In this document: in pieces, positions 16,518 to 25,245 of the stretch
Layout of the letters: the number at the start of each line of letters is the position of its first letter
Numbering within the stretch: the stretch's first letter is position 1
Assembly (NCBI RefSeq): GCF_021353295.2
Contig: NZ_CP120635.1
Span: 3,055,501-3,119,500, forward strand
Direction: 5' to 3'
DNA from: Pseudodesulfovibrio thermohalotolerans
GTDB taxonomy: Bacteria > Desulfobacterota > Desulfovibrionia > Desulfovibrionales > Desulfovibrionaceae
Length of the DNA: 64,000 nt
Position numbers and translations under genes: made by a program
Notes under the pieces: model-generated
Databases searched by the model: none
Seen by the model: only the letters and a program-made list of their open reading frames with translations
Told to the model about the DNA's origin: nothing

Positions 16518-17129
16518 ATGAGCCGCGCCGCCGTCTTCGCCTGCTCCCACCGCCGGGGGGGAAACTCCGACAGGGCCGCCGAGCTCCTGGCCGAAGGCGT
16601 ACGCCGGGCCGGGGGCGAGGCCGACGTCTTCTACGTGCGCAACTACGAAGTCCTGGCCTGCCTGGCCTGCGGATACTGTGACGTCGCCGAGCGGCAGGGC
16701 ATCACGCGGTGCGTCCTGGGCCCCAAGGATCAGGCCTGGGATCTGTTCGAGCACTGCCTGACCGCCAGGACCATCCTCTTCGCCTCGCCCATCTACTTCT
16801 ATCATCTGCCGTCCCGGCTCAAGACGTGGATAGACCGGGGCCAGCAGTTCTGGCGGGCGAGGCTGGACAACGAGCCGTGGATCGCGGGCCTGCCCCGGCG
16901 CACGGCCCACGCGGTCCTTGTCGCCGGTCAGCCATCAGGGGAAAAGCTCTTCGACGGAGCTCGGCTGACGCTCAAATACTTCGTCCAGAATTTCAATATG
17001 GACCTGGCCGCCCCCCTGACCTTCCGGGGACTGGACACCCGCGAAGATCTCCACGCCGAGTCCGACTCCGCCCGACGGATCGCGGAGCTGGGCGAAAGGG
17101 CCTGGACCACGGCCTTAGAAGAGGCCTGA
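16518..17129 (+). CDS. Flavodoxin-like NAD(P)H-dependent oxidoreductase
   Basis: 203 aa; its ATG directly follows the selenoprotein TAA. FMN-reductase fold: AAVFACSHRRGGNSDRAAELLAEGVRRAGGEADVFYV, the Cys-containing CLACGYCDVAERQG typical of iron-sulfur flavoproteins and their relatives, and FASPIYFYHLPSRLKTWIDRGQQFW. The Cys motif here is C-x2-C-x2-C, so the protein may hold a cluster or disulfide. Binding to FMN is likely. Located in the redox operon with the selenoprotein. Confidence 0.87.
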   Translation: MSRAAVFACSHRRGGNSDRAAELLAEGVRRAGGEADVFYVRNYEVLACLACGYCDVAERQGITRCVLGPKDQAWDLFEHCLTARTILFASPIYFYHLPSRLKTWIDRGQQFWRARLDNEPWIAGLPRRTAHAVLVAGQPSGEKLFDGARLTLKYFVQNFNMDLAAPLTFRGLDTREDLHAESDSARRIAELGERAWTTALEEA

Positions 17130-17137
17130 CGGCATCC

Positions 17138-17866
17138 ATGCGCCGATCCATCCCGGCCCTCTTCCGGAAACTCGGCCTCGGGGCCGGGCGCTGCGCGGTC
17201 TGCGGCGCCGTCATGACGGACGGCTCGCAAGTCCTGTGCGACGCCTGCGCCGAGGGACTGCCCTTGCGCACCGGCGGTCTGTGCCCGACATGCGGCGCCA
17301 TGTCCGGCCACGAAACCGATCCGCCCTCCCAATGTCCGGATTGCCGCCTGGAACCGCCGCCCTGGGACGAACTCTATTTCCACGGCCCCTACGCGGGAAG
17401 AATGCGCGAACTCATCATCGGGTACAAGTTCGGGAACAGATACGACCGCAACCGGCTCCTGGCCACGCTTGGAATCGAGGCCTTCGAAGCGCGCCCGGGG
17501 CGCACTCCCGACGCCGTGGTTCCGGTCCCCCTGCACGGCAGGCGGCTCGTCTGGCGCGGATTCAACCAAAGCGCGGAAATCGGCAGGGGACTGGCTCGGC
17601 GGCTCAAGCTGCCTCTGCTCCTCCACGGCCTTGAGCGCACCCGGAACACGCCGCCCCAGACCAGCTTCGGATTCAAGGAACGGCAAATCAACATCAAGGG
17701 GGCCTTTGCCGCGAACCCGGCCCGGATCGAAGGCAGGCGGGTGCTTCTGGTGGACGATGTCTACACCACCGGATCGACCCTGCGCGAATGCGCCCGGACC
17801 TTGCGGCGCGCGGGCTGCGCGGCGGTGGACGTCCTGGTCCTGGCCCGAACCCGACGAGACCTCTAA
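17138..17866 (+). CDS. ComF-family phosphoribosyltransferase-like protein
   Basis: 242 aa; ATG 8 bp after the previous stop. N-terminal zinc-ribbon-like Cys pairs (CAVCGAV, CDACAEG, CPTCGAM, CPDCRL), then the ComF domain: YKFGNRYDRNRLLATLG, VVPVPLHGRRLVWRGFNQSAEI, and the PRPP loop VLLVDDVYTTGSTLRECAR. ComF proteins take part in DNA uptake or in nucleotide metabolism; the precise role is unsettled. Ends the operon that started with the nitroreductase. Confidence 0.92.
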   Translation: MRRSIPALFRKLGLGAGRCAVCGAVMTDGSQVLCDACAEGLPLRTGGLCPTCGAMSGHETDPPSQCPDCRLEPPPWDELYFHGPYAGRMRELIIGYKFGNRYDRNRLLATLGIEAFEARPGRTPDAVVPVPLHGRRLVWRGFNQSAEIGRGLARRLKLPLLLHGLERTRNTPPQTSFGFKERQINIKGAFAANPARIEGRRVLLVDDVYTTGSTLRECARTLRRAGCAAVDVLVLARTRRDL

Positions 17867-17940
17867 CCCATAAATAATGTTGATGTTGCCCGGCTCACGG
17901 TGATAGCATAAAAAAATTGCGAAAAAACGCTACGCAAGGC

Positions 17941-17970
17941 TTGACTTCCTCCGCGTATTGCGGCTAGTTT
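17941..17970 (+). promoter_or_regulatory. Probable promoter of rplU-rpmA
   Basis: TTGACT (17941-17946), then an 18-bp spacer and TAGTTT (17965-17970), upstream of the rplU ribosome site GGAGG (17988-17992). Reasonable sigma-70 type match; not tested. Confidence 0.55.
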
Positions 17971-18000
17971 GCCTCCTCTTACGAATTGGAGGTTTTTATT

Positions 18001-18312
18001 ATGTTCGCTATCATCGAGACCGGCGGAAAACAGTACCGCGTTGAGGAAGGTCTTGAACTCAATGTAGATTTGCTGAAGGCTGATGCCGGCGACGCGCTGA
18101 GCATCGATTCCGTTCTCCTGGTTGACAAGGACGGCGACACCAAGATCGGCGCTCCTTATGTAGAGGGGGCGAAGGTCGAGTGCGAAGTTCTGGGCCATCT
18201 CCGCGGCGAAAAAGTCGTGGTCTTCCATAAGCTGTCCAAGAAAGACGCTCGCAAGACCCAGGGTCATCGCCAGGATTACACCAAACTGAAAGTCAATTCC
18301 ATCAAGGCCTAA
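18001..18312 (+). CDS. rplU: 50S ribosomal protein L21
   Basis: 103 aa, the standard size. ATG eight bases after GGAGG; an in-frame start 15 bp earlier lies inside the ribosome site. [34 protein letters not shown] and the basic C-terminus KSKK-type [22 protein letters not shown] are the L21 signatures. L21 binds 23S rRNA. It heads the conserved rplU-rpmA-obg order. Confidence 0.98.
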   Translation: MFAIIETGGKQYRVEEGLELNVDLLKADAGDALSIDSVLLVDKDGDTKIGAPYVEGAKVECEVLGHLRGEKVVVFHKLSKKDARKTQGHRQDYTKLKVNSIKA

Positions 18313-18332
18313 GGCCTGGAAGGGAGGATAAC

Positions 18333-18602
18333 ATGGCTCATAAGAAAGCTGGTGGTAGCTCCAGAAACGGTCGCGACAGTGCCGGACAACGGCGCGGCGT
18401 GAAGCGTTTCGGCGGACAGGAAGTGCTCGCCGGAAACATCCTCGTGCGTCAGCTCGGAACCAAATTTCATCCCGGCGAAGGTGTCGGCATGGGCAAGGAC
18501 TACACCCTGTTCGCCCTGGTCGACGGCGTTGTCAAATTTGAAAAGTTCACTCGCAAGAAGATCGTCAAGACTCGCGTGAGTGTTACGCCTTCCGAGGCAT
18601 AG
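18333..18602 (+). CDS. rpmA: 50S ribosomal protein L27
   Basis: 89 aa with GGGAGG seven bases before the ATG. N-terminus [20 protein letters not shown] is the conserved L27 start that reaches the peptidyl-transferase centre; no N-terminal extension as in Firmicutes. [23 protein letters not shown] follows. Twenty bases after rplU, same transcript. Confidence 0.98.
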   Translation: MAHKKAGGSSRNGRDSAGQRRGVKRFGGQEVLAGNILVRQLGTKFHPGEGVGMGKDYTLFALVDGVVKFEKFTRKKIVKTRVSVTPSEA

Positions 18603-18627
18603 TTCCCGATTGCGCGTGTTTTTTTGC

Positions 18628-18663
18628 CGGGCAGGGAGCTCAATTGCTCCCTGCCCGTTTTTT
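18628..18663 (+). terminator. Terminator after rpmA
   Basis: CGGGCAGGGAGC, loop, GCTCCCTGCCCG followed by six T. Separates the ribosomal protein genes from obg, or attenuates between them. Confidence 0.9.
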
Positions 18664-18709
18664 GCGTTGAAGTGAAGCGTGCCCATTCGGGAGCGGCAAG
18701 AGGAAAGAC

Positions 18710-19738
18710 ATGAAATTCGTAGACGAAGCGACCATCAAAGTGGCGTCCGGCAAGGGCGGCAACGGTTGCGCCAGCCTGCGGCGCGAAGCCAACCTGCCCA
18801 AGGGCGGGCCTGACGGCGGCGACGGCGGCAAGGGCGGCGACGTGATCTTTCGCGGCTCCGGCAGGCTGATCTCCCTCTACGATTTCCGTCTGAAACGCCA
18901 CTATGCCGCAAGAAACGGCCAGCCCGGCATGGGCCGCGACCGCTACGGCAAGGCCGCCGAAGACCTGATCGTGGAACTGCCCGTGGGCACCCTCGTCTTC
19001 GAGATCATCGAGGAAGAGGACGGCACCACCCGCGAAGAACTCATCGCCGACCTGGTCGAGGACGGCACCGAGATCGTCATCTGCGAAGGCGGACGAGGCG
19101 GACGCGGCAACCTTCACTTCAAATCCTCGGTCAACCGCACCCCGCGATACGCCGAACCCGGCTTTCCGGGCGAGGAAAAGCAGATACGCCTGGAGCTGAA
19201 GATCCTGGCGGATGTGGGACTGCTCGGCCTGCCCTCGGCAGGCAAGTCCACCTTCATCTCCAAGGTGTCAGCGGCCCGGCCCAAGATCGCGGCCTACCCG
19301 TTCACCACGCTTGTGCCCAACCTCGGCGTCATCGAAGACGACGACTTCACGCGCATGGTTATCGCCGACATCCCCGGCCTCATCGAAGGGGCCAGCGAGG
19401 GACGCGGCCTGGGCATCACCTTCCTCAAGCATGTGGAGCGCACCCGCTTCCTGGTACACATCCTGGCCGCCGAGGACGTCAATCGCGACGATCCGACAGG
19501 CGGCTACGCCATGCTCAACCAGGAGCTGTCCCAGTACAACGCCGAGATGGGTAGCAAGCCGCAGATCAAGGTCATCAACAAGATCGACACCCTGTCCGAG
19601 GAAGATCTGGCCGACATGAAGGCCAAGGTCGAGGCCTCGGGCGAGCGCGTCTTCTTCATCTCCGCCCTGACCGGCGAAGGCGTCGACGAGCTGATGGCCG
19701 AAATGTGGCGGCAACTCGCGCTGCTCGAAAAGGAATAA
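18710..19738 (+). CDS. obgE: GTPase ObgE/CgtA
   Basis: 342 aa; ATG with AGAGGAA upstream. Glycine-rich OBG fold at the N-terminus (KFVDEATIKVASGKGGNGCASLRREANLPKGGPDGGDGG), then the G domain: Walker A LPSAGKST (about residues 170-177), G2 FTTLVPNLG, G3 DIPGLIEGASEGRGLG, G4 NKID and G5 SALTGEGVDEL. No C-terminal OCT extension, as usual in Gram-negatives. A 50S assembly GTPase. Same strand and order as rplU-rpmA upstream and proB downstream. Confidence 0.98.
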   Translation: MKFVDEATIKVASGKGGNGCASLRREANLPKGGPDGGDGGKGGDVIFRGSGRLISLYDFRLKRHYAARNGQPGMGRDRYGKAAEDLIVELPVGTLVFEIIEEEDGTTREELIADLVEDGTEIVICEGGRGGRGNLHFKSSVNRTPRYAEPGFPGEEKQIRLELKILADVGLLGLPSAGKSTFISKVSAARPKIAAYPFTTLVPNLGVIEDDDFTRMVIADIPGLIEGASEGRGLGITFLKHVERTRFLVHILAAEDVNRDDPTGGYAMLNQELSQYNAEMGSKPQIKVINKIDTLSEEDLADMKAKVEASGERVFFISALTGEGVDELMAEMWRQLALLEKE

Positions 19739-19907
19739 CCCTCCACTTCCCCACGGCAGGACACCCTGTCCTCACCGCGCCTTTTGGGGCCTTCCCCACG
19801 ACACCCAGCCCCGCACATGACGGGGCTTCCATTTATGAGCCGAAACAACGCGTTGTCCCGCCGTCCCGGCAAGTCCTTCCTTGCAGGCCGCAACCAGTTG
19901 GAGTACC

Positions 19908-21077
19908 GTGCGCCCCATGACAAAATCGCGCATCACCAGAGATAATCTCCTTGACGACGTCCGCCGTGTGGTAATCAAGGTCGGCTCCGCCGTCATCACC
20001 ACCGGCGACGGCCTGAACAACGCCGCAATCAATCGGCTCGCGGACCAGATTTCCATCTTGTCCGACAAGGGCCTTGATGTGGTTCTGGTCTCATCGGGCG
20101 CGGTGGCGGCAGGCAAGCAGCGCATCCTGGAGCGAACCCGCAGGCAACGACACAACGGCAAGGACATGGCCTCCCGTCAGGCCGCTTCCTCCGTGGGCCA
20201 GGGACGCCTCATGCACGACTACGACGAGGCGTTCGCCCGTCACGGCAAGGTCACCGCTCAGGTCCTGCTTACCCGTAGCGGGCTCAAGCTCCGCGAACGG
20301 TTCCTCAATGCCCGCAACACCATGGAGCGACTTCTGGAATGGGGCGTCATCCCCATCGTCAACGAAAACGACACGGTTTCCACCCGCGAGCTGGAATTCG
20401 GCGACAACGACACCCTCGGCGCCATGTGCCTCGGGCTGATCTGCGCGGACATCTTCATCAACCTGACCTCGGCCGACGGCGTCTTCGACAAGAATCCAGA
20501 CGGCAACCCGGACGCCAAGCCCATCCCGCTCATCGAGGACATCGCGTCCATGGATCTTGAAGCCATGTGCGACGGCAAGACCAACGTGGGCACGGGCGGC
20601 ATGTATTCCAAACTGCGCGCGGCCCGTCGGGCGGCCCAGTTGGGCGTGCCCACCCTGATCGTTTCGGGCAAGGGCCAGTTCGACATCCTAGCCGTGTTGA
20701 ACGGCGGCGCGGGCGGAACCCTCGTCCTGCCCGACGACCGGGTGGTCTCCAACAAGAAATTCTGGCTGGCCTACCACGACAACCCGTGCGGATCCATTCT
20801 GGTGGACGAAGGCGCGGCCAACGCGCTGATGACCAAAGGGACCTCGCTCCTGCCCATCGGCATCACCGAGGTGGAAGGCTGCTTCGACCGGGGAGCCCTC
20901 ATTTTCATCAAGACCGCGGACGGGAACGAGCTTGGAGTCGGCCAGACAAACTACTCAGCGGACGAACTGCGCCGCATCAAAGGCAAACGCACCGACGAAC
21001 TGGCTGCCATCATCGGCCCCACGGTCTCCGACGAGGCCGTCCACCGCGACAACATGCTCCTTGACGCGGCCATCTGA
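19908..21077 (+). CDS. proB: Glutamate 5-kinase with PUA domain
   Basis: 389 aa from a GTG four bases after GGAG; the ATG at 19917 is an alternative (MTKSRITRDN) but sits 13 bases from that site. First step of proline synthesis, ATP plus glutamate to glutamyl phosphate. Amino-acid kinase fold: VVIKVGSAVIT, VVLVSSGAVAAGKQ, VPIVNENDTVSTRELEFGDNDTLGA with VIPIVNENDT, and VGTGGMYSKLRAARRAAQLG. The C-terminal PUA domain begins near LVDEGAANALMTKGTSLLPIGI. Its stop overlaps the ATG of the MFS gene. Confidence 0.95.
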   Translation: MRPMTKSRITRDNLLDDVRRVVIKVGSAVITTGDGLNNAAINRLADQISILSDKGLDVVLVSSGAVAAGKQRILERTRRQRHNGKDMASRQAASSVGQGRLMHDYDEAFARHGKVTAQVLLTRSGLKLRERFLNARNTMERLLEWGVIPIVNENDTVSTRELEFGDNDTLGAMCLGLICADIFINLTSADGVFDKNPDGNPDAKPIPLIEDIASMDLEAMCDGKTNVGTGGMYSKLRAARRAAQLGVPTLIVSGKGQFDILAVLNGGAGGTLVLPDDRVVSNKKFWLAYHDNPCGSILVDEGAANALMTKGTSLLPIGITEVEGCFDRGALIFIKTADGNELGVGQTNYSADELRRIKGKRTDELAAIIGPTVSDEAVHRDNMLLDAAI

Positions 21078-22273
21078 TGCGCAAAATCTACCTCGACCGC
21101 AACCTCCAGTTTGTCTTCGGGGTCACGCTCATGGCCGTGCTCGGGGTGTCGTCCATCATCCCGGCGCTGCCGGACATCATGAAGGGCCTCCATCTCGGGC
21201 CGGTGCAGATCGGTCTGGTCATTTCCTCGTTCACCCTGCCGGGAGTGCTCTTCTCACCCCTCGTCGGCATCCTGGCCGACCGCATGGGCCGCAAGGTGCT
21301 CCTGGTGCCCTCGCTGTTCATCTTCAGCGGCTTCGGCTTCGCCTGTTTCTTCGCCCAGACCATGCAGCAGCTTCTAATCCTGCGATTCTTCCAGGGAGTG
21401 GGAGCGGCGCCGCTGGGCGTGCTCTATTCGACCATGATCGGCGACCTGTACCACGGGCCGGAACGCGGCCAGGCCATGGGCTACAACGCCTCGGTGCTGG
21501 CCATGGGCACGGCCGGATACCCCGCCCTCGGCGGGTTCCTGGCGCTGCTCGGCTGGAACTATCCCTTCCTGCTCCCCCTGCTGGCCATCCCCCTCGGACT
21601 GGCCATCCTCTTTTTCATGAACACCCCGGAGCCGCAGAAAACCGGTAGCCTCAAGGAATATTTCTCCGACGCCTTCCGCCGAATGAAGACTCGCGAGACC
21701 ATGGCCCTGTTCGCCACAACCCTGCTGACCTTCATCATCCTGTACGGGCCATTGGTCACCTACCTGCCCATCCTGCTCAGCCACAGGTTCTCGGCCTCTC
21801 CGGCGACCATCGGCCTGGTCTTCCTGGTCGCCTCGGGCTTCACGGGCATCGCCTCTTTCCAGCTCGGCAAGCTGACCCAGCGTTTCGGGCAGCGATCCCT
21901 GCTCATGGCCGCCGCCGTGCTCTACGGTCTGGCCATGGCGCTCACGCCCTACGCCCCGTCCCTGCTCATGACCATCCCGCCGGTCATCTGTTTCGGCCTG
22001 GCCCAGGGGCTGAATATCCCCACGGTCATGACCATGCTGACCACCATCGCCCCCATGGAGCAGCGCGGAGCGTTCATGGCCGCCAACGGCCTGCTCCTGC
22101 GCCTGGCCCAGACCATAGCTCCGATGATTATGGGCGGTCTCTACGCCCTGTCCGGCATGAGTGCCGTGTACTGGGGCGGATTCGCCTGCGCCGTCGCCAT
22201 CCTGGTCCTGGCCCGATTGTGCATCACCAACACCATCCCAACCTCTAATCCTTCGGGAAATTCAAACCGATAA
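21077..22273 (+). CDS. MFS transporter, DHA1-type
   Basis: 398 aa; ATG overlaps the proB TGA. Twelve TM spans are readable. Motif A between spans 2 and 3 is GILADRMGRKVLLVPSLF; the antiporter motif C-like stretch lies near MGTAGYPALGGFLALLGWNYPF. Such proteins export drugs or small metabolites by proton antiport; the substrate is not predictable. Although coupled to proB, a link with proline is only possible. Confidence 0.88.
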   Translation: MRKIYLDRNLQFVFGVTLMAVLGVSSIIPALPDIMKGLHLGPVQIGLVISSFTLPGVLFSPLVGILADRMGRKVLLVPSLFIFSGFGFACFFAQTMQQLLILRFFQGVGAAPLGVLYSTMIGDLYHGPERGQAMGYNASVLAMGTAGYPALGGFLALLGWNYPFLLPLLAIPLGLAILFFMNTPEPQKTGSLKEYFSDAFRRMKTRETMALFATTLLTFIILYGPLVTYLPILLSHRFSASPATIGLVFLVASGFTGIASFQLGKLTQRFGQRSLLMAAAVLYGLAMALTPYAPSLLMTIPPVICFGLAQGLNIPTVMTMLTTIAPMEQRGAFMAANGLLLRLAQTIAPMIMGGLYALSGMSAVYWGGFACAVAILVLARLCITNTIPTSNPSGNSNR

Positions 22274-22279
22274 GAGAAC

Positions 22280-22426
22280 ATGACCTCCTTCAGATCGCGC
22301 CTGCAACACCGCCTCAATCCCCTGCACGTCTATTGCAGACTCCGCTCACTGGGCATGGCCCATCGGGCCGCCATCCTGGTTTCAAACTGCTGGGAACGCG
22401 CCCTGTACCGCCACATCCTTTCCTGA
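22280..22426 (+). CDS. Small basic protein (48 aa)
   Basis: Starts seven bases after the MFS stop, with AAGAGA just upstream. Translation begins MTSFRSRLQHRLNPLHVYCR and ends ERALYRHILS; Arg- and Leu-rich, likely one amphipathic helix pair. I believe proteins with an LNPLHVYCRLR core recur in Desulfovibrio genomes but cannot confirm here. Function unknown. It probably rides on the MFS transcript. Confidence 0.5.
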   Translation: MTSFRSRLQHRLNPLHVYCRLRSLGMAHRAAILVSNCWERALYRHILS

Positions 22427-22489
22427 TCCCCCCTGGTGCCAATGCTTCGGCAGGTGCCGATTTCTTGCCCGCCGCCGCAGGCCATGCCA

Positions 22490-22509
22490 TTATGCTCAAA
22501 ACAGCATAA
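22490..22509. promoter_or_regulatory. Perfect inverted repeat upstream of TiaS-like gene
   Basis: TTATGCT, six bases, AGCATAA, ending 15 bp before the ATG at 22525. It overlaps the ribosome-binding region (AGAGGGAT), so it may be an operator or an RNA hairpin controlling translation. Confidence 0.45.
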
Positions 22510-22524
22510 GAGGGATAAAAAAAC

Positions 22525-23292
22525 ATGCTGATATACTTAGGCTTCGACGACACCGACGATCACGATTCGCCCATTGGCACCGGACGGCTGGTACGGGAAT
22601 TCGCCAAACTTCTGCCAGAGGGGTACGCTCTGCGGGGCATTGTCCGCCATCAGCTCCCCCGGCTGCGCGACATCCCCTTCACCTCCAACAACAGCTCGGC
22701 CTGCGCTCTGATCGACATGAGCGCGGACCTGTCCACGGACCCCCTGCTGGAGCTGGCCGCAAGCCATCTCACCACGCATTGCGCACCAGGCAGCGACCCG
22801 GGCCTGTGCATGGCGCGGGAGGATGCCGTCACGCCGGGCATGGTGGAATTCGGCAAACAGGCCACCGCCGCCAAACTGACCCAGGGCGAAGCCATTGACC
22901 TGGCACTCCCCATAGAACTGCTCGGCCTGGGCGGGACCAATGACGGGATCATCGGCGCATTGGCCGCTGTGGGGCTGACCCGTTTCGGCTGGTGCGGCCG
23001 GTTCATTGAATACGGAAAACTGCGGGATCTGCCCGACGCCATGACCGTTGGGGACCTCTTCGCGGCGGGCATCGACGTGGTCTCCGTGGACCGCGACCCG
23101 TTGGTGCCCCGGCCCGGCGACGCCGTTGAAAACGCCGCCTGGATACGGCCCTCCCTGTGGGGAGGAAAGCCCGTGTTGCAGGTTCGCGCCGCCGGATTCG
23201 GCGTATGGGAACCGGCCCATGGGAAACGCCCCAAGGCCGGGCACGGCCAGGGAGCGCGCAAAAGAGCGGCTACGGCTCCCGGTATCGCCTGA
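22525..23292 (+). CDS. TiaS-like protein (GxDDTD family)
   Basis: 255 aa. N-terminal LIYLGFDDTDDHDSPIGTGRLVREFAKLL matches the GxDDTD signature of TiaS, the archaeal tRNA-Ile2 agmatidine synthase, followed by VRHQLPRLRDIPFTSNNSSACAL and, later, LGLGGTNDGIIGALAAVGL, the conserved GGTxDGxIGALA-type motif. The long C-terminal OB and zinc-ribbon parts of archaeal TiaS are missing. Bacteria use TilS for this tRNA, so the substrate is probably different. Convergent, overlapping by 23 bp, with the PadR gene. Confidence 0.8.
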   Translation: MLIYLGFDDTDDHDSPIGTGRLVREFAKLLPEGYALRGIVRHQLPRLRDIPFTSNNSSACALIDMSADLSTDPLLELAASHLTTHCAPGSDPGLCMAREDAVTPGMVEFGKQATAAKLTQGEAIDLALPIELLGLGGTNDGIIGALAAVGLTRFGWCGRFIEYGKLRDLPDAMTVGDLFAAGIDVVSVDRDPLVPRPGDAVENAAWIRPSLWGGKPVLQVRAAGFGVWEPAHGKRPKAGHGQGARKRAATAPGIA

Positions 23293-23614
23293 TAAAGGCG
23301 TCCAGCTTGTCGCGCTGCCTCTCCATGTGCAGTATCCACGCCTCCAGAACCTCCAACCCCTCCGCCGTCACCGAATAGACCCGCTTGGCCGGGCCGTCTC
23401 CCTCCGCGTCCCAGGTGGAGGAAACCAGTCCCTCGTCATCCATTTGGCGCAGGTGCCGGTAGATCATGCCCGGAGGCGCGTCCCCCCGCAAAAAACCATA
23501 GTCTCCAATGGACTGAATGAGTTGATATCCATAGGAAGGCCCGCTCCTGAGCGCCATGAGCAGGGAGGGTTGCACGTATCGTTGCGGCTTGGAGCCACCC
23601 ACTTTTTGCGACAT
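23270..23614 (-). CDS. PadR-family transcriptional regulator
   Basis: 114 aa. Winged-helix PadR domain: LLMALRSGPSYGYQLIQSIGDYG, PPGMIYRHLRQMDDEGLVSSTWD, GPAKRVYSVTAEGLEVLEAW, then the dimerisation helix HMERQRDKLDAFIRRY. Divergent from the 67-aa gene at 23706 with a 91-bp promoter region between them, so it probably controls that gene and itself. Confidence 0.9.
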   Translation of the reverse strand: MSQKVGGSKPQRYVQPSLLMALRSGPSYGYQLIQSIGDYGFLRGDAPPGMIYRHLRQMDDEGLVSSTWDAEGDGPAKRVYSVTAEGLEVLEAWILHMERQRDKLDAFIRRYREP

Positions 23615-23630
23615 GAATGTAAAGTCCTTC

Positions 23631-23670
23631 TTGACTATATGTGTTTAAAGGATATATGTTCACTATAGAC
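23631..23670 (+). promoter_or_regulatory. Promoter and likely PadR operator
   Basis: TTGACT (23631-23636), 16-bp spacer, TATATG (23653-23658) facing the 67-aa gene. CTATATGTG and CACTATAG flank the promoter as imperfect inverted arms, which would suit a PadR dimer. Confidence 0.5.
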
Positions 23671-23705
23671 AATTATCCATCAAGGCACAAGCCAAGGAGG
23701 CAACA

Positions 23706-23909
23706 ATGAAGATATTCGTTCGTGAACGTTCGAGAGCTGAAGAAGGCACCAGGAGACCCAGATTCCGCGTGGTCGGCGTCCAGGGCGGCGATCTCAAGAT
23801 TTACGCCAAGCGTGTGCGCAAGTGCGAACTCAACGCACTGGCAGAGCACACCGGAGCAGAGGTCGTCTACCTCCCGCGCGACGGCGAAGGCGCACACAAG
23901 AACGCTTAA
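23706..23909 (+). CDS. Small conserved-looking basic protein (67 aa)
   Basis: Strong AAGGAGG six bases before the ATG. Sequence MKIFVRERSRAEEGTRRPRF, VVGVQGGDLKIYAKRVRKCEL, AEHTGAEVVYLPRDGEGAHK; charged, no signal, no TM, likely a small alpha/beta fold. No family recognised. Divergent from PadR, which points to PadR control. Strong ribosome site argues that it is real. Confidence 0.7.
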   Translation: MKIFVRERSRAEEGTRRPRFRVVGVQGGDLKIYAKRVRKCELNALAEHTGAEVVYLPRDGEGAHKNA

Positions 23910-24293
23910 AACGGCGAGCGACAGCGCGCCCGCACTTTCCCGGGGACTTCCCCCTCATGTTGACGGCTGCTCCCGCACGAAATCTCACCCCGGGAAAACG
24001 AGCAGCCGCATTGCCCCTCATCATATCCGTCCGCCCCGGAACACGTTTTCGGGACGCTTTGCAGCGCGGTTCGCCCGGCAAAAAAACAGCGAAAGCCCCG
24101 GCCCTTTATGGGCCGGGGCCTGTTCATGCCGTTTGCGTGATACGCATAACTGGCCGGGAAGCCACGGCTGGGGCGGCTGCCGCCTTTTCGCACGCCCGGC
24201 CACAGCGGATCGGGGCCGACCCGAAAGGAACGCAGACCGCGAACGGTCCGCCTCCACGGGTTTGCCGCCGTTCCCTTCCAAACAGGGAAACGG
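23910..24293. other. Intergenic, one GC hairpin
   Basis: No gene supported. GCCCCGGCCC (24095-24104), 5-nt loop and GGGCCGGGGC (24110-24119) form a strong stem, with an A-run before it and a T-run on the minus strand only after ten bases. It may end transcription from either side. Confidence 0.5.
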
Positions 24294-25145
24294 CTAATCC
24301 TTGTACACGATGGTCCCCACGTGCTCGCCGTCCAGGGCTGCGTGGAGGTGTTCGGGATGCCTAAGGACATCGATGATCTGGAACGACTTGAGGGTCTTGG
24401 CGTTCTTGAGGAAGGTCAGGACCGGACGTTCGACGATCAGATCGTCGAGATCGAGTTCAAGCAGTTCGTCCACGTGAATCCTGTCATAAAACTTGAGGGC
24501 ATCCCTATCCTTGGCCTTCTTTGGGTCGCTCTCGAACATGCCCTTCTCGTCCTTGAGATAGATAAGCGACTTGGCTCCGATGTTCTCGGCCAGAAGGAAC
24601 GCACCGGAGTCGGTGCGATGGGGCGGTATGGAACCGTGCTCGGCCGGATGCTCGAAAAAGCCGTAAGGCGGGATGCCGGTGGTGATGGGCAGATAGCCGA
24701 GCTGGCAGTACATATGCAACTGCTCAAGGTGCGCGCCGTGGCCGATCATGGCTCCGCCGTGCTTGGCGAGCAGCACCGAGAGCATCTCGGCGTTCTGGGC
24801 CGACACCTTGTCGCCGAGCTTGGACAGGACGCCGGTGGGCATCCCCAGGTCCACGCCGATGGAGTAGACGTGACGGGCCCTGGTGCCGCCACCGCACATG
24901 AGCAAAATCTTGTGTTTTTCCTTGGCTTTGACCAGTTCATCAAGGATGGGAAAGAGAGCCTTGGCCCCCCGGTCCATGATGGACTGGCCGCCGATCTTGA
25001 TTACGTTGACGTCCGGCTGCATACGGAAATACTCACCGGCCTCAGTGCTCCTAAGCAGCTTGCGGTCCACCAGCGACTCGCCCATGAGCGGTGTATCGAT
25101 ATGCAGCCTGCCCTTCTCGTCCTTTTCCTTTATCAGCTTGCCCAT
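24294..25145 (-). CDS. Molybdenum-storage-protein-like amino-acid kinase fold
   Basis: 283 aa from an ATG eight bases after GGAGG; the open frame runs 27 codons further upstream without a site. Fold of UMP kinase relatives: NVIKIGGQSIMDRGAKALFPILDEL, HKILLMCGGGTRARHVYSIGVDLG, MIGHGAHLEQLHMYCQLGYLPITTG and RTDSGAFLLAENIGAKSLIYLKDEKGMF. The sequence resembles MosA/MosB of Azotobacter, which stores polyoxomolybdate in a heterohexameric cage using ATP. Only one subunit gene is here. Directly behind a molybdate-type transporter gene, 100 bp apart, which strengthens the Mo link. Confidence 0.8.
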   Translation of the reverse strand: MGKLIKEKDEKGRLHIDTPLMGESLVDRKLLRSTEAGEYFRMQPDVNVIKIGGQSIMDRGAKALFPILDELVKAKEKHKILLMCGGGTRARHVYSIGVDLGMPTGVLSKLGDKVSAQNAEMLSVLLAKHGGAMIGHGAHLEQLHMYCQLGYLPITTGIPPYGFFEHPAEHGSIPPHRTDSGAFLLAENIGAKSLIYLKDEKGMFESDPKKAKDRDALKFYDRIHVDELLELDLDDLIVERPVLTFLKNAKTLKSFQIIDVLRHPEHLHAALDGEHVGTIVYKD

Positions 25146-25245
25146 TCGGTTTTCCTCCGAGGTCTGTTTATGGATTTCAAGCCATTGTACCTGCCCGGAG
25201 GAAAATGGCAAGCCGCCGGGCATCAAGCCCGACGGAGCATCATGC

